Positions 19,404 to 30,799 of a stretch of DNA of 64,000 nucleotides are shown piece after piece. Within the stretch, counting starts at the first letter, position 1. Every line of letters starts with the position of its first letter. Both the position numbers and the translations under genes were made by a program. The notes below the pieces were generated by a model. The model made no database searches. It saw only the letters and a list, made by a program, of their open reading frames with translations, and had not been told where the DNA came from. The DNA lies in assembly GCA_024195265.1 (NCBI GenBank), contig JAJLRJ010000006.1, positions 23,435,770-23,499,769 of the forward strand, given 5' to 3'. The DNA comes from Dendrophyllia cribrosa. Its lineage: Eukaryota; Cnidaria; Anthozoa; Scleractinia; Dendrophylliidae.

Positions 19404-20385
19404 CTTTGCAACAAAATACATAGAATATATAACTGACTAAAACCACAGACAATTAAGAACAAACCCACGGTTTAATTATCCAGCCCAAGAATTCATTAAT
19501 TTATTAACGTTGGAAGACAGCAATAGCAGCAGCATCCTGCCTTCATTCCCTCTTAACTTCCACCGTCCCATGCGACGGAAGGGGGAGGGGGGAATGGTCG
19601 TCGGAAGTTTCGAAAGCAATCCCTCAAAGGTACCGAGGGCGTGGGTTTAACCAAAACTGCAACAAATAGTTTTATTTATTTGTTTTTGAATCACAACTGT
19701 AAAATTCTACTTTCTAAGGTTTTGGAATGCCTCGTCATAAGTTTCTACCTTATTTATGCCCTTGTTCTAGACCTGATTAGCTAAGGTAGCCAATATTCCA
19801 CGTCAATTTGAAAATACATACACGTAGAAATTGTAGTTTTGAAATGGCCTTTTTCATTTTGAAACAGTGGCGGAATGTATCCCGAATTAGATGACAATAA
19901 AAAAAAAACAAAGAAAATGCAAAAAAATGCCAACACGAAGAAAAGTGCGAAGACCCAGGACACTGTTTGGTTGAGCTCGGCTAGACAGCTTGACGAGAAA
20001 GTGAAGACGTTTTCAAAGCTGATTTGCTTCCTTTGTGAGCAAGATTACACGTACGGCAAGGGGCTTTGTACGTCTAAGGCACTGACCGCCAAGATTTTAA
20101 AGGTCTGTTGTAGTCCAAAGTACTCCTCGGAAATAAGTCACTGAAGTCTCTCTTATAACCTTAAAAAGATTAAGGGTTCCACACGGCGAAAGAGCCGACA
20201 TAGTGTCTAAGTCTAACAGTTCGATGTGTTTAGGTCTTTGGATGCGGATCGGTAATCAGAACACGCATTGCAAAAAGTGTAATACATCTAAATTAACCTT
20301 GTAGTATAAACACATAATAAAATCATTCTCTAAGGCATATTTGGGATATATTGCAAAACAAGAGGCTACACTGGTTGCCTATACT
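19404..20385. other. Spacer without a recognised gene
   Basis: It should contain the first exon(s) of the ISG12-like gene on the minus strand. A Lys-rich plus-strand ORF at 19875-20144 has a CFLCEQDYTYGKGLC segment but no family I recognise. It may be an exon relic or chance. Confidence 0.35.
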
Positions 20386-21311
20386 CATGCGCTTGTGTAA
20401 GAAAGTTTTACGGTTTATTTTAAATGGGTCACGCACCCCTTGCCCCTTAACGAATTTTGCGTGACACACTGAAGAACACGCTGAGACACGTTTTCTGTAG
20501 TCGCTTTAAATTTTTATTTATATATATTTTTTCGAGTTTAGCGAATCTCAAAAACAGAATTACGCGACCGTCTGTTAGAGTGCACAAAAACTATTTCTCG
20601 GTCTAGAGAAACTAGAGTATGACTAATTTTCGAATAAAATACACCAGTTGTGTGTCGAAAATTGCCCGAGAAACTGATTTGGAAATGATAGTTGCAAAAC
20701 ATACACCGGCATCTTGCGTAAGGCGACGCGTGTGAAATTAGAACTATAAAATTTAAGTCTTGTTTTGTTTACATAATATCAGATATCATTACGACTGAAT
20801 TTGAACACGTTTTATAAACATTTCTCCAAAACTAACGAGAACACAAAGAAAAAGTCAATCACAAATTGATATCAACATAAATTCCCATCGAAAAATGTGA
20901 TTTCTTTTACGGTAAAGTCCCTCGGCTTGACTCGGCTGCTTGAAAATTCTTTAAAACTCCGCTTCCTTAAAAGAAACATCGCCCGCATTGACAAAAACGT
21001 ATGAAGTTTCTCGAAGCAAGATTTCGTCGCTTAAAGCTCTCCTTCCTTTTTCTCCACTACAGCGGCTTTTGAGTATTCTTTGAAGCTTTCTCTTTCCATT
21101 TTGAATATTTTAAATGCGTGTTATTACTCCAATAGGACAAAACTATGGTTATGAAAACCAAGCACATGCTGAGCGCGGTAGCCATTTTTGAAGAATTTGT
21201 ATGTGATAATATAATATGCGTGCATAAATTTGCATGCAAAATAGTGACACAAAAAAAAAAGAAAAGAAAAGCGAAGGGCATTTTTTTAACTCATTGCGCT
21301 TTGCGCATGAG
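20386..21311. mobile_element. 0.93-kb element with ACTCATGCGC ends (copy B, inverted)
   Basis: It starts ACTCATGCGC and ends GCGCATGAGT. Its right 100 bases (TTGCATGCAAAATAGTGACACAAA region) are the inverse of the left end of copy A at 9437. No coding capacity. Probably an internally deleted relative. Confidence 0.6.
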
Positions 21312-21589
21312 TAATAATTTGTTCAAGGTATCTCAATCACCCGCAGCCCATATTGGGAAAACGTTTGACCGCATATGTCATAACAATTTGAATATAATAT
21401 TAACTCACATGTTCTATAACAATTGAAGGGCTGAGAGCATAACCAACCTATGTCGAATTTTAGACCTTTTCATTTTTTTTTGCACAGATTTACCTCATTT
21501 TATCGTGCCACGAATAATTTCACAAACCCTTGTCGAATTTGCACTAACCCTAAGGAATTGGACCAATTTCACCTGAAAAGAGCAGAGTT
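21312..21589. other. Boundary region left of Polinton II
   Basis: No gene. GTCGAATTT occurs twice (about 21452 and 21533). The left terminus of the Polinton could not be fixed. Confidence 0.3.
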
Positions 21590-24500
21590 CTGGCCCTCCA
21601 GTGCCTTGACTGAAGCCCCACAGCAAGAGCCTCAAATGCCTGCGCAGCAAATCTTGGGTGAACTGGAAGTGCGTCGCCCCAGCTTGGATTTGAATTTATA
21701 CAGACTCACTGGGTTCTTGCCGGCTTTCTGTGGGGCTGGGAGAGGAGGTGCATCCCCAGATTCGTCAGAAACTCGAAGAAGATCTCAGAGAAGTCCAAGG
21801 GTTAAAGTTCCAGCTTAATCTTTAGGTCAGGCTTTGGAAAGCCAACCCTGATGGTAAAGAGGAGTTAACCGATCCTGTGTTCAGACACAAGTAGAAGGAG
21901 CTCTTTCAAGCCGAGGAGATCAATGAGGCGCTAGACAGGGAATTTGCAACCAATATCCAAGAAACGTTGGAAAAATGGACAGAGAAAAGTTTTAGGGTGG
22001 GTGGTTGACAGGGTGGAAACCCTGTGGCTCAATATTGGCCAGTTGCAGCCTCTAAGAGGTGGCTCATACATTCTCTTGCCCGCAGCTCTGAAGAATAAAA
22101 AGGCAGTGGTCAATGTGAAGAACAATGATGACCACTGCCTTCGATGGGCTCTACGGTCGGCTCTATTTCCAGCAGCAAAAGACCCACAAAGGCCCACAAA
22201 ATACCCAGCAGACGATAGGCTGGATTTCACCAGGATCGAGGCCCCCACACCCATCTCCCAGATCGGGAAGATTGAAAAACAAAACAACCTAGCCATCAAC
22301 GTTTTTGGATGGGACAAGGGGGTCATCGTGCACCGACTGAGCAAGAAGCCAGGCAACCTCCCAAGGATCAATCTCTTGCTGCTTGAGAAGGCAGGTAAAT
22401 TTCACTACACATGGGTCAAGAATCTGAACCGATTGCTGTATGAGCAGTCCAAATATGAACATCATAAGCACTTCTGCGAGCGCTGCCTCCACGGTTACAG
22501 CAGGGAAGACCTGCTGGAGGCCCACAAACCCGAATGACGGGGAATTGGCCAGACTGCGGTGAGGATCCAGATGCCAAAAGAGGAAAAAACAAGCTCTCCT
22601 TCGAGAACTACCACAAGCAGCTCCCAGTCCCCTTCATCATCTATGCAGATTTTGAGTCTGTTACAACCAAGATCCAAGGGGCAGAGCTCGATCCCGACAA
22701 GAACAACACTTTGAAAACCCAGCAACACAAGACATGCAGCTACTGTTACGTGGTCATGCGCTGTGATGGAAAGACAAAGCAACCCATGGAATACAGAGGG
22801 CCCAATGCAGCAGAGCATTTCCTAAGGGCGATCCAGGAGGAGGAGAGTGAGATCAAGGCAGTGCTCAGCAACCCCCAGCCGATGAGGATGACCCGAGAGG
22901 ATTTACGGGCTTATAAAAGAGCCACTTACTGCCATGTTTGCAGCAAAGAATTGATGAAAGAAAGTTTTTTGGACTCCTTTTCAGTTTACCACCATGACAC
23001 AAATCATTATTATGGAAATTCCCACAAAAGATGTTACTATAAAGCTTTGATAGAAATAAACTTTGTTGGCCCAAAAAATAAAAGAAAACAAAAAGATAGC
23101 ACAGATGTGCGGATTGGCAGGAATCAAGAAGACTGTTTATTCTGCGGGGGAACCTTTACTGCTGAAAAACATTAGAGACTCTGTCCAGGACCACTGCAAT
23201 ATAACGGGCAAGTACCGAGGCGCAGCCCACAACGCATGCAACCTGAAGCTGCAGCTGAGTCCTAAAACCACAACCATACTGGTAGTCTTTCACAACCTGA
23301 GGGGATATGATTCCCATCTCATTATGCAGGTCATCTCAAGGGTGGATGGCAGAATCTTCTGCATTCCGAACAACACAGAGAAGTACATCTCGTTTTCCAT
23401 CGGGCAGCTCCGCCGGTTCATCGACAGCACCCAGTTCCTGCTGGCATCTCTTGACAGGCTCGTGGCAGCCAGCCAGCCAGAGGTGTTCCAGATTACAACC
23501 CGATACGAGCCCGCCAGAGAGAAGCGTGACCTACTGCTACGCAAGGGCGTCTACCCTTATGAGTACATGGACGCATGGGAGTGCTTAGCAGAGCCACGGC
23601 TTCCACCGAAGGAGGCCTTCTACAGCTTGCTTACTGGCAAGGGTATCTCAGAAAAGGATTACACACACGCACAAAACGTTTGGGAAACCTTTGGGTGTGA
23701 CAACATGGGGGACTACCACGGCCTCCACAACCGCACGGATGTCCTCCTCCTGGCAGATGTTTTTGAAACCTTTTGAAAAACCTGCATGCGGCAGTATGGG
23801 ATGGACCCCGTGCACTACTACTCGAGCCCAGGCCTCTCGTGGGATGCGCTGCTCAAGAAAACAGGGGTAGAGCTTGAACTGCTCACGGATTACGATCAGC
23901 ACCTCTTCATCGAGAATGGGCTGCAGGGGGTAATTTCCATGATCTCAAAGCGCCACGCGAGGGCCAACAACCCACATGTTGAGGGTTACGACCTGTCCAG
24001 GCCAAAATCCCACATCCTATACCTAGACACCAACAACCTCTATGGGTGGGCGATGAGCCAGCCACTGCCCAGGCAGCTTTGAGTGGGTGGAGGACTGTGT
24101 CCGGCTTGAAACAGCCATAGCAGATGATCCGGCGAACAGCACAGAGGGCTTTATCCTCGAGGTGGACCTGGAATACCCAGAAGAGCTGCACGGGGTGCAC
24201 AACGCCTATCCACTGGCACTGGAGTGCATGGTGGTTCAGAGGGAGTGGATGTCGGAGTATCAGCGAAATCTCCTAGGCGATGGGGTGGCACCGACTGAGG
24301 TTGAAAAGCTGGTACCCAACCTCCGCGACAAAGAACGCTATGTACTCCACTACCGCAATCTCCAGCTCTATCTGTCCCTAGGCATGTGCCTGAAGAAGAT
24401 CCACCGGGCTCTCCGCTTTCAACAGAGCCCCTGGATGGAGCCCTACATCCGATTGAACACCGAGCTCCGAAAAAAGGCGACCAACAACTTCGGGAAGGAT

Positions 24501-24948
24501 CTCTGCAAGCTGATGAACAACTTGGTGTTCGGGAAGACGATGGAGAACCCCCGCAAGCGGGTCAACGTCCATCTTGTGCGTGCCAATGAGGAGGACAAGC
24601 TTAGGCGCTTGATCGCCAGTCCAGCGTTTACGCGGGCCAACATATTTAGCAACGATCTGGCCGTGATCCAGGTCCATAAAAGCTGGATTGCTGGTATACA
24701 TTGGGATGAGCATTCTTGACCTCTCAAAGAAACTGATGTACAACTTTTACTACAACCACCTGAAAGCCAGGTACGGAAAGAAGAAGAAGAAGCTCATCCG
24801 TTGCGAGCAGTACAAGGAGGCTCTATTTGAGAAAACATTCTGCCACGGGGTGGATGTGCTGCGTTCCGAGGGCCACCATATTGACGGGCAGCACCTGAAC
24901 AAGGTCTCACTCTCCTTTTGATAGCAAGCGCTGGATAGCAGAAAATGG

Positions 24949-26276
24949 CACAGGACGAAATAACGAATTTAGTAATCTTTAAGACAAAATTAAATGTTAC
25001 TTATTAAAGGTATTGAAAATCTTTAAGTTGAGACGTAAATACTCTTAAATGTATTAAAGTAAGTAAGAACATTTAAGTTATCTTTAATTCAATTTTTCAA
25101 CAACTTAAAGGCAACTTAAATTGTTTGTTACTTGCTTTAAGTGTTGTCAAGTAAAGGCTTATTTAAGTAATTTACGGTGCACTTAAAGATAGTCGAAATT
25201 GTTCTTTAAGTTTTCTTTAACCCATTGACACCTGAGGATTTTTACGTTTTTGAGTGATTTTCTGCATACACACGCCCCATAGGATTTCGTGACTTCATAT
25301 TTGGAGTTACCATTGAAAGTGCTGCTGTTCTAAAACACTGAAGGCTCGAGTTTACTGGAAACGTCATTGTGACGATCTCATTTTGCTTGGTTGATTTGCA
25401 ATAAAGGGTCCAATATGAATTATCTACGATTTTTGGTAAGTTCACAGCCATTTTTCATCTTTAGTAGCTGCCTGATGAGCATCATTAAGCTTGGAGGTAG
25501 TTCAGAGTCCACTTCTCAATGAAGCGAGTTAGGTGTTGTACTTCGTTTACGAATTTGGCTCGTTGCTCGTTGAACTGGAAAAATGGCCGCCTGGAAACGA
25601 AGTGGCTTTGGGACTCGACTCTGGATGAATTTCTCGACCTACCGCGGCATATTTTGGAAGTTGCGACCACAGGAGAACACAACAAGCGCGAAATTTCGGC
25701 GGTGGGTCAGAGTGGCTGTGGACTTAGTATATATATGAAAATTGTGGAGGACGGAATGGACGCTGTCGAAAAATCTGTTTATTTCCCAGCATGCAGTGCG
25801 GTGGTGATGTTGAAAATCGAGGCAAGGTGAGTATGCACTAGTATAAGAAGCTGTAGCTAGGCCCGAGCAACGAATAAGAGCAAAAACATTCACTGATAAG
25901 CTAGGACTAGGACTGAATTTTGCTGTAAATGTTGACTTTTGGGTTTGCCACGATGATTTGAATAAAAAAAACTAAAGGCAAAAACGTGATTTTTGTTGTT
26001 TTTCTATGACGTTAAAAACGGTAATTTTTGTTATTGTCCAAATTCAAACGCTGATATTCTGCAAAAATCGCTGACTTTTTTGTGTTTATTGGGTATCTCA
26101 ATTTGAAAGACTTTCTAGTCAATGCTCACAACTGCTAGTTAAGGCAATGTTCGCACGATTGAGAAAGTTACAATTTTTTAAAGCAGAGGAGTCTTGTACG
26201 GGCGGTTACGGGCGGTTCAGGTGTCAATGGGTTAAGGAACCTTTACTTGCACTTAAAATCGTTATTTCGTCCTGTG
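24949..26276. mobile_element. MITE with CACAGGACG ends in the polymerase gene
   Basis: CACAGGACGAAATAACGA at 24949 mirrors TCGTTATTTCGTCCTGTG ending at 26276. The flanks TGGCA (left) and TGACA (right) may be a 5-base target duplication with one change. The polymerase frame resumes after it. Between the ends lie AT-rich repeats of the CTTTAAGT type and a second, nested element. Confidence 0.75.
25217..26235. mobile_element. piggyBac-like non-autonomous element, nested
   Basis: TTAA target copies flank CCCATTGACACCTGA at the left and TCAGGTGTCAATGGG at the right. TTAA duplications and CCC-starting ends are diagnostic of piggyBac-type transposition. About 1 kb, with no transposase. The short ORFs in it (such as 25519-25830) match nothing I know. 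Confidence 0.75.
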
Positions 26277-26347
26277 TGACATTGACACGTTTGCTTATTG
26301 GTATAAACTAACAGACGATGAATTGGAAGCTGTTTTTCTCGAGCTAT

Positions 26348-26819
26348 TTATGGATTAGCTGGACGTAGTTCGGAGTTAGGAGGAACAACAAGAAGCTCCT
26401 CGCGAAAGAAACCCCGAGCAGGGCCATCTTGTAAATAGTAGAGAATTGGCTCATTGGGCTTGGTGACTGAAAGTCCAAGTTGATGAACTTTCAGGGACCA
26501 AATAGGGTCTGTGGCGCAGCGTTGGCCGCCCTCCAGCTCGCCAGGCTGATAGAGATAGCGAACACCCACACCGGAGGGGAGTTTTTTTTTCATTCAGCCC
26601 AACAGGTCTCGAATATGGGGTTGAAGGCTTGGCGGAAACAGCCTTCTCTTTGATGGCTTCTGCAGGCATTTTGCTGATCAAATGCATTACTTCGTTATTC
26701 AAAGCAGAAACTAATTCGGGCAGCCTTTTGACACAAGCAGTGGACTGCTGCCCCTCGGGTAGCCACATTTCAACAGCATACTCATGCTCGAGTGTGAAAA
26801 AATTATCGAAAAAGCACAA
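26348..26819 (-). pseudogene. Integrase C-terminal part (Polinton II)
   Basis: Two overlapping minus-strand frames give the region after the catalytic core of a retrovirus-type integrase. HEYAVEMWLPEG and AEAIKEKAVSAKPSTPY lie in the first, and VGVRYLYQPGELEGGQR and KPNEPILYYLQDGPARGFF in the second, a beta-rich C-terminal domain. The DDE core upstream is missing, cut away where the foldback element sits. It converges on the polymerase gene with a few bases of overlap. Confidence 0.7.
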
Positions 26820-26955
26820 TTGGTTAAAAGATACAGAGATCTCAATTTTGAATTTCCCGCCATTTTGTTACTATTTTTGGAAACAATAGGAACTTTTAAA
26901 ATGCCATAACTTTTTAACCAATTGTGGTTTTTCGATAATTTTTTCACACTTGAAT
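26795..26955. repeat. Foldback repeat between integrase and ATPase
   Basis: GTGTGAAAAAATTATCGAAA at about 26791 and its inverse at about 26932 form arms of roughly 40 bases, extending through CACAATTGGTTAAAA. The insertion coincides with loss of the integrase core and of most of the ATPase. Confidence 0.7.
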
Positions 26956-27124
26956 TTGTCTTAATGTGTTCTTTCCAAATCACTGACTAATTTTGCCATA
27001 ACAAGAAAAAATAATTTTGGTATTACCCTTGTGACGTCATTTTCCCGCCAAAAACGGTTAAAATTGAAAAAAAAAATCATACGATTGTTTGGAATTCAAA
27101 TGTCTGTCGTCTTGCAAAGTTTAA
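26956..27124. other. Unassigned AT-rich DNA at a deletion junction
   Basis: No coding signal. It separates the foldback from the ATPase remnant and probably marks deleted Polinton sequence. Confidence 0.4.
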
Positions 27125-27299
27125 GCTCCGTCACTTAAGGCATTCCAAAGTTGCCGAATTTTGCTGCCGCCTGGCCCGGCGTGCGATGTAGTCAAACTTG
27201 CCCGAAGGGACCGCGAAGCTGGTCGACAAGATATTTTGTTTTCCCTGAATTCGTCGGCCCAACAATAAGAGCGTTGAACGGTATCTTGCTCGGCTCCAT
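27125..27299 (-). pseudogene. Packaging ATPase, N-terminal remnant (Polinton II)
   Basis: Starts with ATG at 27299 (minus), 18 bases past the capsid gene stop. The frame contains FNALIVGPTNSGKTKYLV, a clear Walker A loop of the adenovirus/poxvirus A32-like packaging ATPase family used to load genomes into capsids. A TGA follows about 35 codons in, with a frame change to FDYIARR. The rest of the protein is gone. Confidence 0.75.
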
Positions 27300-27317
27300 G
27301 TATATATTATGTTTGCC

Positions 27318-28552
27318 TTAATACTCAATAGATTCCAGTTCATGATTTGAGAGGTTAAACTGGGCGTCACTGATTATGAAAATGTAGCATTTCACTGTGC
27401 CGCTTCCTGAAGTAGTTCTCTCGATCTCGAGCTGGACGCCGTCCTTTGTGTTTACCAGCCGGAGGCCACTGCCATGAATTTTTTGTCGCTCGTAGAACGC
27501 AGGTCGATGAATAAACCAAACTTATTCCCCGTGTAGAACTTCATGGCATCCATGTTGCTCTCTCCACCCACGCCATCGTTGCCAAAATGTCGGTGAACCT
27601 CATCCCACATATCTCGGCCTTCCATACCCTGGCTGAAGATTTTATTGGGGATGCCGTCCACAGTGATCTTCAGGCTGGTAATGTCGGGGTTGAAGAACTT
27701 TTCTGAGTCTCTTGCACCACCCGGGTGAGGTTCGCTAAAGAGGAGGAGGCCTTTCATTGAGTGGTGCGGGACGTTGATGCTCTCGTTGATAATCGTGTCT
27801 GTCTCCCTGTTGACTGTGATCATTTTGTGGTGGGTGATGTGCTTGTACAGGAATTCTTTGCCATTGAGATAGGCGCTTTCCGTTTCTCTGGCCAGGTTCC
27901 CGGCCTTTAGTACCTCACATTCAAGATGAATGTTCGTCAGCTCACAGGTCAGCTTGCTGGCATCAGAGCCTTTAACAACCATGCTCGCTGGGGCGAGCAT
28001 TAACTCAAATACAAGTGCGTTAGATAGAAAACACATGGATAGAAAACACCATGATCTCTTAAGAACTCGTGGTCTAGGTGGATTTTGTATTTGTTTACAT
28101 AAACCGCATTCAGCTTTTGTTCCTCGGCAACACTTTTTTTTCTTTATCCCTGGAATTTGAACGGATTTTACACAAAACCTTAGACTGTATCCCTTCGAGG
28201 AACATATTTCGTTGGGCTTTTGCCAGGGAAAGGTCCTCATAAAGCTTGTAAATGTCAAAGACATTAGTGTCTTGCAGCTTCTCTCCAGCAAACTTGACCA
28301 CATGCTTTGAGACAAGCGCCAGGGAAACATTATTTACCAAATAGTTGTTGACCTCTCCGCTCACGACTAGATTAAATACCAGGGCCAACGAGCCCGGGAC
28401 GAGCACGACCCCATTGTCTAGTTTAAGAACAGACACATACACAGTTTCCTCCGGCATCGCTTTGTTCGGGTTGAAGGTGACGCGGTCCTGTCGCCCTTGA
28501 GGGCTTCCGACATCTCTCTGTAAGACGGATTGAAGTTGTCGCTCACAGCCAT
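27318..28552 (-). pseudogene. Major capsid-like protein (Polinton II)
   Basis: The frame starts ATG at 28552 (SDNFNPSYREM), shifts near 28470, and continues with VYVSVLKLDNGVVLVPGSLA and VNNYLVNNVSLALV. It is split by an insert at about 28013-28160 and resumes with LVFELMLAP, then KLTCELTNIHLECEV, GNKFGLFIDLRS and a C-terminus ending ...LESIEY at 27318. Strand-rich sequence, length and position next to the packaging ATPase point to the double jelly-roll major capsid protein. I assign it by context and general resemblance, not by a signature motif. Confidence 0.6.
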
Positions 28553-28601
28553 ATATATATATATATGTTTTAAAAAAAAAACATTTATATACAAAGAAAA
28601 G
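28553..28601. promoter_or_regulatory. 49-bp divergent promoter region (Polinton II)
   Basis: Only 49 bases separate the capsid gene start (minus) from the membrane protein start (plus). They hold a TATATATATATAT tract and an A run. The two divergent genes must share this as promoter. Confidence 0.5.
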
Positions 28602-29548
28602 ATGGAAGAGGGTGGTGAAAGAGACCCTCTTATTCCGCACACAGACGACGATGACGCTGCTAACACAACACAACCGTTTCAGCCTGGAGCCGCGTCTACA
28701 CCCGGGCTTTCAGGTGAAAGTCATCCAATGACCACAATGAATAGACTCCCAGAGCGTGGTTCACACACTGCAGAAACCTCCTTCATTGAGGGGCCATCTT
28801 CAGTTCCAGTTTGGGACTCAGTTACTTTAAAAATACAGACGGCAAACGAATCACTACAACAAGAATACCCTGAATATAGCAAAGAAGGCAAATTCCTTAC
28901 TCTGGTGATTTCAAAGGGAAAATTTCCTGGTAAAGTTATTGTTGTTGGTCCAAGGGGTGGTGAGACTCCGCTCTTCAAAGCTGATAGAAGGACAAAGCTA
29001 CCAAAAACAGATGCGAAAACCCTCAGGCCAAAGAGGACTGAATTGATTCAGCAAAAGGATGAAGAGATCGAAGAGCTTGACAGAAACATTCAAAAGGACC
29101 AGAGGGTTGCAAATGATGAAAATGAAGAATCTGCTGTCCATGGACGCATCCGTGAAAAGATTCAGGAAAACACCGAGAAGAAAAACGAGCTTGTAAACAA
29201 AAGAGAGCGCCTCAAGGAAGGTCTTTCCCTTCGCGAGCGGGTGAAAGAGATCTTCAAAAAATACGGCTTCACCATGACAGCCGTTTTGCTTGCCATTGGC
29301 ACAACGATTGGTGTTGTGGTTAGTTCTATCACAAAAGGGTTAAAGTCCGTTGCTAAGGGTGTTGGTAATGGCTTGCAAGAACTGGGCAAAAAAATAGGCT
29401 TCATTCTGCCGGGCCTTCTTGGCGCCATTGTGAGCTTTGTGTTTCGCACGGCCGGCCAGGCGATCAGCTTTCCAGTAAAAACGCTTGGCTGCTAATCCTT
29501 GCCGTGGCAGCCATCATGATTGAAAAGACTATCAAACGCAATCGCTAA
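28602..29548 (+). pseudogene. Coiled-coil membrane protein (Polinton II)
   Basis: Starts at ATG 28602 (MEEGGERDPLIPHTDDDD); upstream in-frame Met codons are in the AT tract. An acidic, disordered N-terminus is followed by a charged coiled-coil (about 29040-29220, IQQKDEEIEELDRNIQKD) and then two hydrophobic Gly-rich helices (FTMTAVLLAIGTTIGVVVS and LGKKIGFILPGLLGAIVSF). A late frameshift near 29475 leads to a third hydrophobic segment (WLLILAVAAIMIEK) and a stop at 29546-29548. It may be a virion membrane-active or minor structural protein (inference). Its stop overlaps the convergent gene's stop. Confidence 0.6.
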
Positions 29549-30757
29549 TGCATCCAGACAACCAAACCCGCCAAAGCAAGCACCCCAACAGCAAATATGG
29601 CCTTATTTTTGCCATGTGGCTCGATTTCAGAGTCTGTCTGCGTAGGAGCTGGCTCCCTTTAGAGTCCGTGTGCATAGGGGCCGGTGTAATTTTTTTGCCT
29701 GATTGTGCTGCCACTGCTGCTTTGTGAATGGGATTAGAAGAGGGGCTGGTGGGCCGGTTTGTTTTCGGTGGCCCGCCAGCCATGTGAGTGATGCTTACTT
29801 TTTTTGTGCTTGTATTGATGTCATTGTTCGCCCCCAGTTTCATCCCTTGAGTTGCCTGCTTTAGCTGATTGTTATAACCCACAGTGCTTTCAGTGTTTAT
29901 AAACATACGTGATGGCATGAGCCAGGTCCCGGGGCTGGCCACAAAGTCTAGTCGCACCTCCTCCTCATCGATGGCAAGCTGGTATCTTTGCATGCTCTTT
30001 GAAATGTCCAGCGTTCTGATAGCGTCTTCCATGAGGACGAGGAATTCGCTCTGCGCTTCTTTTGCCCAGCCCCCACCACCCAGAATGCTGCCGCAGACGT
30101 TGACCTTTATTAATACTCGAAATTACAGGTAGTCTAAAAAAGGCTAATATCTTCGAGAACATATTAAATAGTATAAAAAAATGAAGGGGGAAAATCTATT
30201 TGCATTTAAAAGTCTAATTTACATCTATTTACATGAAGAATGTCAATATACCATTGTGTCGGAGTCTTCTAAAACCAGTTAAAGTAGGCTCAGATTTTAC
30301 ATTATTAGGTAGGTTGTTCCAGGTCTTAGATGCAAAGTAACGAAAGGAGTTGAGACCATAAGTAGTGGTAACAGGTTTACATAATGATAAAATATTAGTA
30401 CCTCTAAAAAAGTAATCTGATTGACGCAGAGTAAGCATGTCTCTAAGATATTTAGGAAAACTGTATAACAACGTGAATACAATACCTCAGTAGTTTGTTC
30501 TCCTAGTCCCAAGGTGCTTGCATTTCCCGACTTTACACCTTTAATAAAGGAGGAAGGTGGTAAGGTAAAAGGTTGAAACCTAATATATATACTAGTAGTT
30601 CCATATTGGAAGTAAAGTGCTGCCACATTGCGAGATGTGTCACGCTGGCTAAGAATCTTGGAAACGTCGAGCTGACATAAATCAAATTAATGCCATCGCC
30701 GTGGAATTGGGCAAAATCCTTCAGTTCTGCCATGCTGTGTACACCGAAAGGTCTCAT
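29545..30757 (-). pseudogene. Minor-capsid-like protein (Polinton II)
   Basis: Begins at ATG 30757 (MRPFGVHSMAELKDF), frameshifts near 30650, and continues with GTTSIYIRFQPFTLPP, a beta-strand-like stretch. A LINE fragment at about 30112-30485 interrupts it. It resumes with FLVLMEDAIRTLDIS and YQLAIDEEEVRLDFVASPG, then a Pro-rich linker, and in another frame a C-terminal hydrophobic AIFAVGVLALAGLVVW before a stop at 29545. Size and position suit the penton/minor capsid gene. The identity is inferred. Confidence 0.5.
30112..30485 (-). mobile_element. LINE fragment (CR1/L2-like 3' end)
   Basis: The minus-strand frame at 30229-30471 contains LRQSDYFFRGTN and TYGLNSFRYFASKTWNNLP, the conserved C-terminal end of reverse transcriptases of CR1/L2-like non-LTR elements. 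It ends ...RHNGILTFFM with about 115 bases of 3' tail. It splits the minor-capsid-like gene. Confidence 0.7.
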
Positions 30758-30799
30758 ATTTTTCCCACATGTAAATAATCTATTTATCTTGACTTTGTC

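Larger units (their letters stand above)
21590..26355 (+). pseudogene. Protein-primed DNA polymerase B (Polinton II)
   Basis: A type B polymerase of the protein-primed family (DNA_pol_B_2), the replicase of Polintons. Readable pieces are 21590-22537 (N-terminal, with a zinc-binding CERCLHGY), 22534-23175 (exonuclease I, YADFES), 23190-23776 (exonuclease II, NLRGYDSHLI, and exonuclease III, TDVLLLAD), 23786-24082 (motif A, YLDTNNLYG), 24087-24719 (motif B, KLMNNLVFGKT) and 24688-24921. The motif C Asp-Thr-Asp box expected after motif B is not seen. The last coding piece (26281-26355) continues across the MITE nest and stops at TAG, overlapping the convergent integrase end. At least five frame breaks. 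Confidence 0.85.
21590..30757. mobile_element. Polinton II: integrated virus-like element, decayed
   Basis: Gene order: DNA polymerase B (+), integrase (-), packaging ATPase start (-), major capsid-like (-), membrane protein (+), minor-capsid-like (-). This is the Polinton/Maverick set. Base composition is much GC-richer than Polinton I, and the encoded proteins differ between the two, so this is a separate lineage. Insertions include a MITE nest at 24949-26276, a foldback at about 26795-26955, a 145-base insert in the capsid gene and a LINE fragment at 30112-30485. No terminal inverted repeats or protease were found. Not capable of making virions. Confidence 0.8.

Noticed and set aside
19875..20144. 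Lys-rich ORF with Cys pair as a gene
   Set aside because: No family resemblance, no splice context, and the N-terminal half is an A-rich low-complexity run.
22865..24743. Several minus-strand ORFs over the Polinton II polymerase
   Set aside because: GC-rich coding DNA leaves the opposite strand open; polymerase motifs are only on the plus strand.
27930..28160. Plus-strand ORF across the insert in the Polinton II capsid gene
   Set aside because: Arises from the short insert at about 28013-28160; no domain, and the capsid frame is on the other strand.
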